Shown: one piece after another, positions 1 to 7,571 of the stretch
How positions within the stretch are numbered: the stretch's first letter is position 1
Layout: each line of letters opens with the position of its first letter
Assembly: GCF_027924105.1 (NCBI RefSeq)
Contig: NZ_AP026972.1
Coordinates: 1,364,001 to 1,428,000, forward strand
Origin: Polynucleobacter sp. KF022
Lineage (GTDB): Bacteria > Pseudomonadota > Gammaproteobacteria > Burkholderiales > Burkholderiaceae
Length of the DNA stretch: 64,000 bases
Direction of reading: 5' to 3'
Made by a program: the position numbers and the translations under genes
The notes under the pieces: model-generated
Seen by the model: only the letters and a program-made list of their open reading frames with translations
Told to the model about the DNA's origin: nothing
The model's database searches: none

Positions 1-1164
1 GTCGATACCACCAGGCAAGCCAATGAACACACCAAAGTCAGTGATTGACTTGATTGCGCCAGTGAGCTTATCGCCTTTTTGTTGGGCACGTGAGAACTCT
101 TCCCATGGATTAGCTTTGCACTGCTTGATGCCCAAGCTAATACGACGCTTGTCTTCATCAATATCCAGAACCATGACTTCAACTTCGGTTCCTAATGCAG
201 TAGCTTTGCTTGGAGCAACGTTCTTGTTAGTCCAGTCCATTTCAGAAACGTGTACCAAACCTTCGATACCAGATTCGATTTCAACGAATGCACCGTAGTC
301 AGTTAGGTTAGTTACCTTACCGAATAAACGGGTATTTGGTGGGTAACGACGAGCGATACCAACCCATGGATCATCACCTAATTGCTTCACACCGAGTGAA
401 ACACGGTTCTTCTCTTGATCAAACTTCAAAATCTTAGCGGTAACTTCTTGACCGACAGTCAACATCTCGCTTGGGTGACGCACACGACGCCATGCCAAGT
501 CAGTGATATGCAAGAGGCCATCGATACCGCCGAGGTCAACGAACGCGCCGTAATCAGTAATGTTCTTAACGAGGCCAGTAACCACTGCGCCTTCTTTAAG
601 GTTAGACATCAACTTAGCACGCTCTTCACCTTGGCTAGCCTCAACAACTGCACGACGTGACAACACTACGTTGTTACGCTTACGGTCGAGCTTGATAACC
701 TTGAACTCCATCGTCTTACCTTCGTAAGGGCTGGTGTCTTTGATTGGGCGTGTATCAACGAGTGATCCAGGCAAGAATGCGCGGATACCGTTAACCATCA
801 CAGTCAAGCCGCCTTTTACCTTACCAGTAACAGTGCCGGTAACGATCTCAGCTTGCTCGAGAGCCTTCTCTAAGTTCATCCATGAAGCCAAGCGCTTAGC
901 TTTGTCACGGGAAAGGATGGTGTCGCCATAGCCGTTCTCAAGAGCGTCAATAGCAACAGAAACGAAATCGCCAGGAGCTACTTCAATCTCGCCAGCGTCG
1001 TTATGGAATTCTTCAACAGGAATAAACGCTTCAGACTTTAAGCCAGCGTTAACAACGACGAAGTTATGGTCGATGCGAAGAACTTCAGCCGAAATAACTT
1101 GGCCGGTCTTCATATTCGATCGGGTTAATGATTCTTCAAATAATTCTGCAAATGATTCAGACAT
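1..1164 (-). CDS. rpsA: 30S ribosomal protein S1 (partial, C-terminus beyond window)
   Basis: S1 binds mRNA on the 30S subunit and unfolds it for initiation. The visible 388 residues begin MSESFAELFEES and hold four S1 (OB-fold) repeats, starting near residues 20, 105, 190 and 277, plus the start of a fifth near 364. Repeats 3 to 5 carry the ITDYGAFV, LTDYGAFV and ITDFGVFI signatures. The reading frame runs open through base 1, so the gene is cut by the window edge. It follows cmk on the same strand, the usual proteobacterial order. No clear Shine-Dalgarno sequence lies in the 20 bases before the ATG, as is also known for E. coli rpsA. A hairpin with a T-run lies 43 bases upstream and may control it. 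Confidence 0.97.
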   Translation of the reverse strand, partial: MSESFAELFEESLTRSNMKTGQVISAEVLRIDHNFVVVNAGLKSEAFIPVEEFHNDAGEIEVAPGDFVSVAIDALENGYGDTILSRDKAKRLASWMNLEKALEQAEIVTGTVTGKVKGGLTVMVNGIRAFLPGSLVDTRPIKDTSPYEGKTMEFKVIKLDRKRNNVVLSRRAVVEASQGEERAKLMSNLKEGAVVTGLVKNITDYGAFVDLGGIDGLLHITDLAWRRVRHPSEMLTVGQEVTAKILKFDQEKNRVSLGVKQLGDDPWVGIARRYPPNTRLFGKVTNLTDYGAFVEIESGIEGLVHVSEMDWTNKNVAPSKATALGTEVEVMVLDIDEDKRRISLGIKQCKANPWEEFSRAQQKGDKLTGAIKSITDFGVFIGLPGGID

Positions 1165-1207
1165 GTGTATTCACTTTTTGCCGCCAGAAGGCCTGACGGG
1201 TTAGGTT

Positions 1208-1265
1208 AAAAAAGTCTTAAAGAAACACGCTAATGAAAAAGTCGCGTTGTGGGGTTTCTTAAGAC
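1208..1265 (-). terminator. Hairpin plus T-run between cmk and rpsA (terminator, attenuator or leader structure)
   Basis: On the minus strand GTCTTAAGAAAC (1265 to 1254) can pair with GTTTCTTTAAGAC (1226 to 1214), 12 base pairs with one bulged T, and is followed directly by TTTTTT (1213 to 1208). The 27-base loop can form an inner 4-bp stem (1227-1230 with 1244-1247). This is intrinsic-terminator shape, but it sits inside an apparent operon just upstream of rpsA. It could end cmk transcripts, attenuate rpsA, or be part of the rpsA leader. The structure is read directly from the sequence; the role is inferred. Confidence 0.6.
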
Positions 1266-1307
1266 GCCAAAACAACTGCTTACAACTCAATGCAACTACA
1301 TACAAAA

Positions 1308-1970
1308 CTAGGCGACTGCAGATTGATACCAATCTAAAACCGTCTTAACTGCTTGATCTATAGATAAATCTGATGTTTCAAGCACTTTTGCACCATCTGC
1401 AACTAACAAGGGTGCGGTACCTCGATTACTGTCTCTGGCATCGCGCTCCTGCAAATCTTGCAGTAAGTCCGGAAGTTTAGCAGAAATTCCCTTAGCTATC
1501 AATTGCTTATAGCGACGCTCGGCTCTGGCGGCGGCCGTTGCAGTCAAGAAAACCTTCAAAACTGCATCTGGGAATATGACGCTGGCCATATCCCGGCCAT
1601 CAGCCACCAGGCCAGGGGATTGGCGAAAACTGCGCTGCAGACCAACTAAAGCAGACCTTACCTCTGGATGGACCGCTAAAGCTGAGGCCCTTAAACCAAT
1701 GTTTTCAGTCCGAATAGCGTCAGTGACATCGTCGCCATTGAGAAATATTTGACTATTTTTGAATGAAATCAATAACTTAGGAACTAAAAGGCCTAGTTCT
1801 GGGCCATTTTTAACGTCAATTCCCTGTTTTTCACTGGCTAAGGCCACTAAGCGATAGAGGGCCCCGCTATCCAAATAATGAAATCCTAGCTTTTCAGCAA
1901 CCAGTGAAGCAACTGTTCCCTTGCCTGAGGCAGTAGGACCATCAATCGCGATGACCGGAAATGCGCTCAT
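1308..1970 (-). CDS. cmk: Cytidylate (CMP/dCMP) kinase
   Basis: This enzyme phosphorylates CMP and dCMP with ATP in the cytoplasm. From the ATG at 1970 it is 220 residues, a normal length. The Walker A loop GPTASGKGT is at residues 11-19 with Lys17. The VADGRDMASVIFPDA segment matches the CMP-binding Arg/Asp region of the family, and ERR and RDARDSNR lie in the lid area. A TTG at 1982 would add four residues and overlap the aroA stop. I prefer the ATG because it leaves a 4-base gap and a GAAGG-like ribosome site about 15 bases upstream. It sits between aroA and rpsA, the common proteobacterial order. Confidence 0.95.
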   Translation of the reverse strand: MSAFPVIAIDGPTASGKGTVASLVAEKLGFHYLDSGALYRLVALASEKQGIDVKNGPELGLLVPKLLISFKNSQIFLNGDDVTDAIRTENIGLRASALAVHPEVRSALVGLQRSFRQSPGLVADGRDMASVIFPDAVLKVFLTATAAARAERRYKQLIAKGISAKLPDLLQDLQERDARDSNRGTAPLLVADGAKVLETSDLSIDQAVKTVLDWYQSAVA

Positions 1971-1974
1971 GGAA

Positions 1975-3303
1975 TTAATCAACTACCTTCGCAAATTCAG
2001 CGAAATAAGCTGGGAATGTTTTCGCTACACAATTCGGATCGTTGATCTTGAGTGCATTCGGACCAAAGGCGGCAAGCGAGAAACACATCGCCATGCGATG
2101 GTCATCATAAGTATCGATACCTTCAGCCGGCGATTTCCAATCAGCTTGTGATGCTGGAGCCTGCACAACAATGTAGTCAGCCCCTTCTTCAACAATGGCG
2201 CCAACTTTTTTCAATTCTTTTGCCATTGCCGCAATACGATCCGTCTCTTTAACGCGCCAACTAGCAATGCTGTTTAATCGAGTTGGACCCTCAGCAAATA
2301 ATGCAGCGACCGCAAGCGTCATAGCTGCATCTGGAATTTCTGTGCAATCAATGGTGATGCCATTGAGTTTGCCACTGGTATTTTTCACGCCAGATACTTC
2401 AATCCAATCTTCACCAGCATTAATGTTCGCACCCATTAAAGCGAGCGCATCTGCAAAAGCCACATCACCCTGAATGCTGTCCTTGCCAACACCCAATACC
2501 TTCACAGGGCCGCCACCGATAGCCCCGAGAGCTAAGAAATATGAAGCTGAAGAAGCATCACCCTCTACGGATAGCTGGCCTGGGCTTTTGTATACAGTGT
2601 TTGATGTTTTTGCCGGAATAACAAAAGATTGTTTGTCAGGACAGGCGACGTTCACACCAAAGCGAGCCATGAGCTTCAAAGTGATATCAATGTAGGGGCG
2701 AGAAATCAATTCACCCATCACTTCAATACGTACTGACTCATTTGCAACCAATGGTAAAGCCATTAACAATGCGGTTAAAAATTGACTAGAGACATCACCA
2801 CGTACCTTGACGACATCTTTAATCTGAATATCCGCTGCCAATATCTTAATTGGTGGATAGCCTTCTTGTAATTCATACTCAATCTTCGCGCCCACCTGAC
2901 GTAAGCCATCAACCAAATCACGAATGGGTCTTTCATGCATGCGTGCCACGCCAGATAAGCGATAGTTACCACCTTGCATGGCCAGTGCGGCAGTTAGCGG
3001 ACGAATTGCGGTGCCTGCATTACCCATAAAGAGGTCTGCCTCCTGCACGGGGAATTTACCGCCACAACCCTCAACGACACACACTTTGTCAGCTTTATCG
3101 ATAACAGATAAGCCTAATTGACGTAAAGCATTACGCATCACCTGAGTATCGTCAGCATCCAACAAGTTCTTGAGGGTGGTTGTACCAGTGGATAAAGCCG
3201 CTAGTAACAATGCGCGATTCGAAATACTCTTGGATCCTGGCAACACAATCGAGCCTTGCGCTCGTTTAAATGGCCCAATATTGATATCTGGCAAACCACT
3301 CAT
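1975..3303 (-). CDS. aroA: 3-phosphoshikimate 1-carboxyvinyltransferase (EPSP synthase)
   Basis: This enzyme joins shikimate 3-phosphate and phosphoenolpyruvate in the sixth step of the chorismate pathway. From the ATG at 3303 (MSGLPDINIGPF) it is 442 residues, standard length. Motifs seen are LPGSKSISNRALLLAA near the N-terminus (phosphate and shikimate binding), GNAGTAIRPLTAAL (class I PEP loop), RGDVSSQFLTALL, and DDHRMAMCFSLAAF near the C-terminus. An upstream in-frame ATG at 3471 would add 56 low-quality residues lying over tyrA and is rejected. The ATG shares its first base with the tyrA stop (TAATG), which suggests translational coupling. Confidence 0.96.
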   Translation of the reverse strand: MSGLPDINIGPFKRAQGSIVLPGSKSISNRALLLAALSTGTTTLKNLLDADDTQVMRNALRQLGLSVIDKADKVCVVEGCGGKFPVQEADLFMGNAGTAIRPLTAALAMQGGNYRLSGVARMHERPIRDLVDGLRQVGAKIEYELQEGYPPIKILAADIQIKDVVKVRGDVSSQFLTALLMALPLVANESVRIEVMGELISRPYIDITLKLMARFGVNVACPDKQSFVIPAKTSNTVYKSPGQLSVEGDASSASYFLALGAIGGGPVKVLGVGKDSIQGDVAFADALALMGANINAGEDWIEVSGVKNTSGKLNGITIDCTEIPDAAMTLAVAALFAEGPTRLNSIASWRVKETDRIAAMAKELKKVGAIVEEGADYIVVQAPASQADWKSPAEGIDTYDDHRMAMCFSLAAFGPNALKINDPNCVAKTFPAYFAEFAKVVD

Positions 3304-4184
3304 TAAAGTGCGTCCAAATTTTGACGTGCTTTGCTCGCCTTGTTGAATAATTTTTCTAAACCAGCGCCATCGTTTTCGGCAACGAGTTTGCGCATGTGAT
3401 TCACGATGAGCAAATACTGATCTAGCTCTTTCAGGATTGCAGTGCGATTGCCAAGGCAGATATCGCGCCACATCTCTGGACTGGAAGCGGCGATGCGCGT
3501 GAAATCCTTAAACCCTGCGCCAACATGGCTTAACTTCTGATCGGCATCCTCAGAGTTCACAACGCTTGCCATTAATGCATAAGATAGAAGATGTGGGAGA
3601 TGAGAAACAGCAGCATAGATCGCATCATGCTGCACGACACCAATCTTTTTCACCTCGGAACCAACTGACTCCCAAAAGCCTGTAATTAAAGCTATATCCT
3701 CTGGAGAGTTTTCTTGAAGCGGGCAAATAATAGTTTGCTTCCCCTGAAATAAATCAGCCTTAGCTGCAGCAGCTCCATGCTGAGCGCCCCCAGCAATGGG
3801 ATGCGCCGGTACAAATTGACAGGCCTTCTTGCCTAATACTTCTTTGGCAGCCACGATCACATCACCTTTGGTGCTACCCGCATCGGTAATCATGGTGCGA
3901 GACTCAAGATGTGGCTCAATCACTTCAAAGGCTGCTCGCATTTGAGCCACTGGCACGCAAAGCACAATCACATCGGATTGCTTCGCTGCTTCAACCAAAT
4001 CCACTACACCATCAATCGCACCCATCTTTTGCGCTTGATCTAAATTTTCTTTGCTGCGACCTACGCCCAATACCTTGGCAGCAACGCCAGCTTGCTTAAG
4101 AGCTAAACCCAAAGAGGCGCCAATCAAACCAACACCAACGATGGTGACGGTACCGTAGTTGCTCGCAGGATTAATGATGGTCAT
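3303..4184 (-). CDS. tyrA: Prephenate dehydrogenase (TyrA)
   Basis: This enzyme oxidatively decarboxylates prephenate to 4-hydroxyphenylpyruvate for tyrosine synthesis; some family members use arogenate, which the sequence alone does not settle. From the ATG at 4184 (MTIINPASNYGTV) it is 293 residues. An NAD(P) Rossmann motif GVGLIGASLG lies near residue 16, followed by the conserved TDAGSTKG and PAHPIAGG segments and the SHLPHLLSYAL helix of the C-terminal domain. An earlier in-frame ATG (4259) overlaps hisC and adds a non-family extension. The start overlaps the hisC stop by one base, and the stop overlaps the aroA start by one base. Confidence 0.94.
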   Translation of the reverse strand: MTIINPASNYGTVTIVGVGLIGASLGLALKQAGVAAKVLGVGRSKENLDQAQKMGAIDGVVDLVEAAKQSDVIVLCVPVAQMRAAFEVIEPHLESRTMITDAGSTKGDVIVAAKEVLGKKACQFVPAHPIAGGAQHGAAAAKADLFQGKQTIICPLQENSPEDIALITGFWESVGSEVKKIGVVQHDAIYAAVSHLPHLLSYALMASVVNSEDADQKLSHVGAGFKDFTRIAASSPEMWRDICLGNRTAILKELDQYLLIVNHMRKLVAENDGAGLEKLFNKASKARQNLDAL

Positions 4185-5302
4185 TAGGACAGTATTTCTT
4201 TCAAAGCGACAATAAAAGCAGCATTCTCTTCTGGCAAGCCAATGGAAATGCGCAACCATTGCGGTAATCCGTAGTTACCTACAGGACGAACAATGATGCC
4301 GCGTTTGAGTAATGCCAAGTTAATACGGGCGCCTGCCTGATCATCATCACCCACCTTCACCAAAACAAAATTTCCAGCGGATGGTAAATACTTCAGACCC
4401 AACTCATCAAAGGCTTTAGTTAATTGAGCATAGCCGGCACGATTGAGGTCAAATCCTTGTTGCAAAAATTCTTGATCCTGAAATGCGGCAATTGCTGCTG
4501 CTTGGGCAAGGCTATTCACATTAAATGGTTGACGAATACGATTGAGCAAATCAGTCAGATGAGGTTGCGAAACACCATAACCAATTCGCAAGCCAGCCAA
4601 GCCGTAGGCCTTAGAGAAGCTCCGCGACAAAATCATATTGGGGAAACGCTTTACCCAAGCAATCGCATCGTAGCGCTGCTCTGGACTGAGGTACTCGTTA
4701 TAAGCTTCATCAAGCACGACCACAACATGAGATGGTACGGCTGCTAAAAATTCTTCAATTTCTTTAGCTGGCAAATAACTGCCTGTGGGATTATTTGGAT
4801 TAGCAACAAAAACAAGTTTCGCTTTTTCACCAGAAAACTTAATAGCCGCCAACATCGCCGGCAAGTCATGACCATAAATAGCAGTGGCTGCGACCTCTAC
4901 CGCCTTTGCACCCACAGCCTGAGTAGCCAGTGGATAGACTGCAAAAGCATGTTTAGAAAAAATTACCTCGTCACCAGCTTGTGCAACAGCGCGTGCTGCT
5001 AACTCTAAGATGTCGTTACTGCCATTACCCAAAGTAATCCAGTCAGCTGGCACGCCCAAACGTGCAGCAAGTACATTCTTGAGCTCAAACCCATTGGAAT
5101 CCGGATAACGACCCAAATCACTCGCCGCCTTAAGCATGGCATCCTGAGCAGACTTTGGCATACCCAATGGATTCTCATTGGAAGCCAATTTCACAATCTT
5201 GTTTTCATCCAAGCCGTATTCACGCGCAACTTCACTGATTGGTCGCCCACCTACATAAGGGGCAATCGCATGAATATGTTTTAAGCCAATCTTGGATGTC
5301 AT
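4184..5302 (-). CDS. hisC: Histidinol-phosphate / aromatic aminotransferase
   Basis: This is a PLP-dependent class I/II aminotransferase of 372 residues. The PLP lysine is Lys231 in SRSFSKAYGLAGLRIGYG; NPNNPTG (168-174) and the aspartate in LDEAY (198-201) complete the site. SNENPLG near residue 41 is typical of HisC. In a cluster with pheA and tyrA a HisC paralogue often serves phenylalanine and tyrosine synthesis rather than histidine synthesis, so this copy may act on aromatic keto acids (inference). It lies 66 bases after pheA with no strong ribosome site, and is coupled to tyrA by a TAATG overlap. Confidence 0.92.
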   Translation of the reverse strand: MTSKIGLKHIHAIAPYVGGRPISEVAREYGLDENKIVKLASNENPLGMPKSAQDAMLKAASDLGRYPDSNGFELKNVLAARLGVPADWITLGNGSNDILELAARAVAQAGDEVIFSKHAFAVYPLATQAVGAKAVEVAATAIYGHDLPAMLAAIKFSGEKAKLVFVANPNNPTGSYLPAKEIEEFLAAVPSHVVVVLDEAYNEYLSPEQRYDAIAWVKRFPNMILSRSFSKAYGLAGLRIGYGVSQPHLTDLLNRIRQPFNVNSLAQAAAIAAFQDQEFLQQGFDLNRAGYAQLTKAFDELGLKYLPSAGNFVLVKVGDDDQAGARINLALLKRGIIVRPVGNYGLPQWLRISIGLPEENAAFIVALKEILS

Positions 5303-5368
5303 TCGATTTTTACTAAAGTGATTTGGTAGTTTTTATTTGCTAGTGAAGTTAATTTTTTTTAATCTCAA

Positions 5369-6448
5369 TCATGCAGAGTGCGGATAAGAACCGAGATTCT
5401 TATAGAAAGCGGCAACACCTTTCAGCTCTTCAAGCGCCTTCACTACCTTATCGTCATCGGCATGACCAGCAATATCAATGTAGAAGTGATACTCCCAAGT
5501 ACCCTTGCGCGCAGGACGTGATTCAAAGCGATTCATAGAGACGCCATGCTTGGCCAAAGGCGCTAACAAGCGATGTACAGCACCAGGCTGGTTATCTACA
5601 GAAAGAACTAAAGAAGTTTGATCTTTGCCAGTTGATTGACAGGCATAGTTACCCACCACCACAAAACGAGTGCGATTATGTGGGTCATCCTGAATTTGCG
5701 CAGCCACGGCCTGAAGGCCATAAGCTTCTTGCGCAGGATCACCTGCAATAGCAGCTAACGTTGGATCCGCAGCCGCCATACGAGCAGCCTCGGCATTACT
5801 ACTCACCGCTTGACGCTTGAGCTGCGGAGCATGGACGCTCAGCCATTGCTGGCACTGCGCTAATGCCTGAGCATGTGCGCACACGGTTGTTACACCATCC
5901 AAATTGCCGCTCTTGGTCAAAAGATGATGACGAATAGGCAACACCACTTCACCGCTGATGCGCATTGAGGAATCAAGCAGCAAATCCAAGGTACGTGAGA
6001 TAGCGCCCTCGCTAGAGTTTTCCACCGGCACCACGCCAAATTGCGCCGCGCCCTTCTCTACCGCTTTAAATACTTCATCCAAACTTGCGCAAGGCAAACC
6101 TGCAATAGAGTGACCAAAATAGGTTTGCGCTGCTTGCTCCGAAAACGTTCCAACTGGACCAAGGTAAGCAATTGTTTGGCGAGCCTCTAAGGCTCTGCAA
6201 GCCGACATCACTTCACGCCAAATTGCGGCAATGCCATCTGGAAGTAAAGGGCCCTTATTAATCTCTTGTAAACGAGCAACCACTTGACGCTCACGCTCAG
6301 GACGGAAGACTGGTGAAGCGAATCCACCTTTGACATGACCAACTTCTTGCGCAGCTTTTGCACGCTGAGTCAGTAAATCTAAAATTTGTGCATCCAATGC
6401 GTCAATTTTTTCACGCAGGGGAGCTAAGCGCTGTTCTTCAGTACTCAT
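5369..6448 (-). CDS. pheA: Bifunctional chorismate mutase / prephenate dehydratase
   Basis: This converts chorismate to prephenate and then phenylpyruvate for phenylalanine synthesis. The 359 residues hold a chorismate mutase helix bundle (1-90, LREKIDALDAQILDLL), a prephenate dehydratase domain from residue 92 (YLGPVGTFSEQAA, PVENSSEGAISRT at 141-153, catalytic-loop TRF at 260-262), and a C-terminal ACT domain with PGAVHRLL (288-295) and ESRP (309-312). These ACT motifs bind phenylalanine in the family, so feedback inhibition is expected. The ATG overlaps the serC stop by one base (TAATG). Confidence 0.96.
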   Translation of the reverse strand: MSTEEQRLAPLREKIDALDAQILDLLTQRAKAAQEVGHVKGGFASPVFRPERERQVVARLQEINKGPLLPDGIAAIWREVMSACRALEARQTIAYLGPVGTFSEQAAQTYFGHSIAGLPCASLDEVFKAVEKGAAQFGVVPVENSSEGAISRTLDLLLDSSMRISGEVVLPIRHHLLTKSGNLDGVTTVCAHAQALAQCQQWLSVHAPQLKRQAVSSNAEAARMAAADPTLAAIAGDPAQEAYGLQAVAAQIQDDPHNRTRFVVVGNYACQSTGKDQTSLVLSVDNQPGAVHRLLAPLAKHGVSMNRFESRPARKGTWEYHFYIDIAGHADDDKVVKALEELKGVAAFYKNLGSYPHSA

Positions 6449-7545
6449 TAAGCCCGCCTTTCAAAATCACGCATGAATTCAACCAAGGCTTTTACGCCTT
6501 CTATTGGCATAGCGTTATAGATACTTGCACGCATGCCACCTGCAGCTTTATGACCCCGCAAGGCAACTAAACCAGCTGCATTTGATTGGGCTAAAAACTC
6601 TGCGTTTAGGTTCTCATCTTTTAAGAAGAAAGTCACGTTCATGCGTGAGCGATATTCTTTTGTGACGCGATTTTCATACAAACTGCTTTGATCCAAGAAG
6701 TTATAGAGCAAATCAGCTTTTTCTTGATTCCGCTTCTCAATCGCTTTAACACCGCCCTGCTTGAGCAACCATTTAAAACCTAAGCCAGCCATATAAATCG
6801 AAAATGTAGGTGGCGTATTAATCATGGACTGAGTATTGGCTTGCACCGCCCAATCCCAAATCGTTGGGGTAATACCCATACTGTGACCAATTAAATCTTT
6901 GCGCACAATCACAATCGTTACGCCAGATGGGCCAATATTTTTTTGCGCTCCACCAAACCAAACAGCGCACTTATTCACATCCATCTCTTTAGAGAGAATG
7001 TTGCTAGAGATGTCAGCAACCAGTGGAATATCGCCAACATCAGGCGCATCCGGAAACTCAACGCCGCCTATGGTTTCATTCGCGCAGTAATGCACGTAAG
7101 CCGCATCACTTGATAGCTGCCAAGTGGATCTAGCAGGAATCGTATTAAATTTTTCAGCAGCAGAAGATGCGGCCAAATTTGCTGTGCCGTATTTTTGCGC
7201 TTCTTTAAATGATTTTTCTGACCAAACGCCGGTTACCAAGAAATCCGCCTTAGGGCCATTCTTAGCCAAAGGCATGAGGTTCATGGGAATCGCAGCATTC
7301 TGACCTAGACCACCGCCCTGCAAAAGCAAGACCTCATAAGAATCCGGAATATTCATGAGCGTACGAAGGTCCTGAATGACCTCTTCATACACTTCCATGA
7401 ACTCTTTACTGCGATGACTGATTTCCATCACGCTCGTGCCGAGCCCACGCCAGTTGAGCATTTCAGCGGCAGCCTGCTTTAGCACCTCTTCAGGCAAGGT
7501 AGCAGGCCCCGCAGCGAAATTAAAAATGCGGCGGTCAAAAGTCAT
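6448..7545 (-). CDS. serC: Phosphoserine aminotransferase
   Basis: This PLP enzyme makes 3-phosphoserine from 3-phosphohydroxypyruvate and also serves pyridoxine synthesis. It is 365 residues, full length. The PLP lysine is Lys202 in FGGAQKNIGPSGV. FAAGPATLPEEV at the N-terminus, MEISHRSKEF (40-49) and LLLQGGG (73-79) are family signatures. It begins 26 bases after the gyrA stop and its stop overlaps the pheA start, placing it inside the gyrA-to-rpsA unit as in other Burkholderiales. Confidence 0.96.
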   Translation of the reverse strand: MTFDRRIFNFAAGPATLPEEVLKQAAAEMLNWRGLGTSVMEISHRSKEFMEVYEEVIQDLRTLMNIPDSYEVLLLQGGGLGQNAAIPMNLMPLAKNGPKADFLVTGVWSEKSFKEAQKYGTANLAASSAAEKFNTIPARSTWQLSSDAAYVHYCANETIGGVEFPDAPDVGDIPLVADISSNILSKEMDVNKCAVWFGGAQKNIGPSGVTIVIVRKDLIGHSMGITPTIWDWAVQANTQSMINTPPTFSIYMAGLGFKWLLKQGGVKAIEKRNQEKADLLYNFLDQSSLYENRVTKEYRSRMNVTFFLKDENLNAEFLAQSNAAGLVALRGHKAAGGMRASIYNAMPIEGVKALVEFMRDFERRA

Positions 7546-7571
7546 GATCTACTCTAGTCTAGTGGTGACGC

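Noticed and set aside
3304..3471. N-terminal extension of aroA to an upstream ATG
   Set aside because: The extra 56 residues lie over the tyrA coding sequence and do not resemble EPSP synthase; the TAATG junction at 3303 is a better start.
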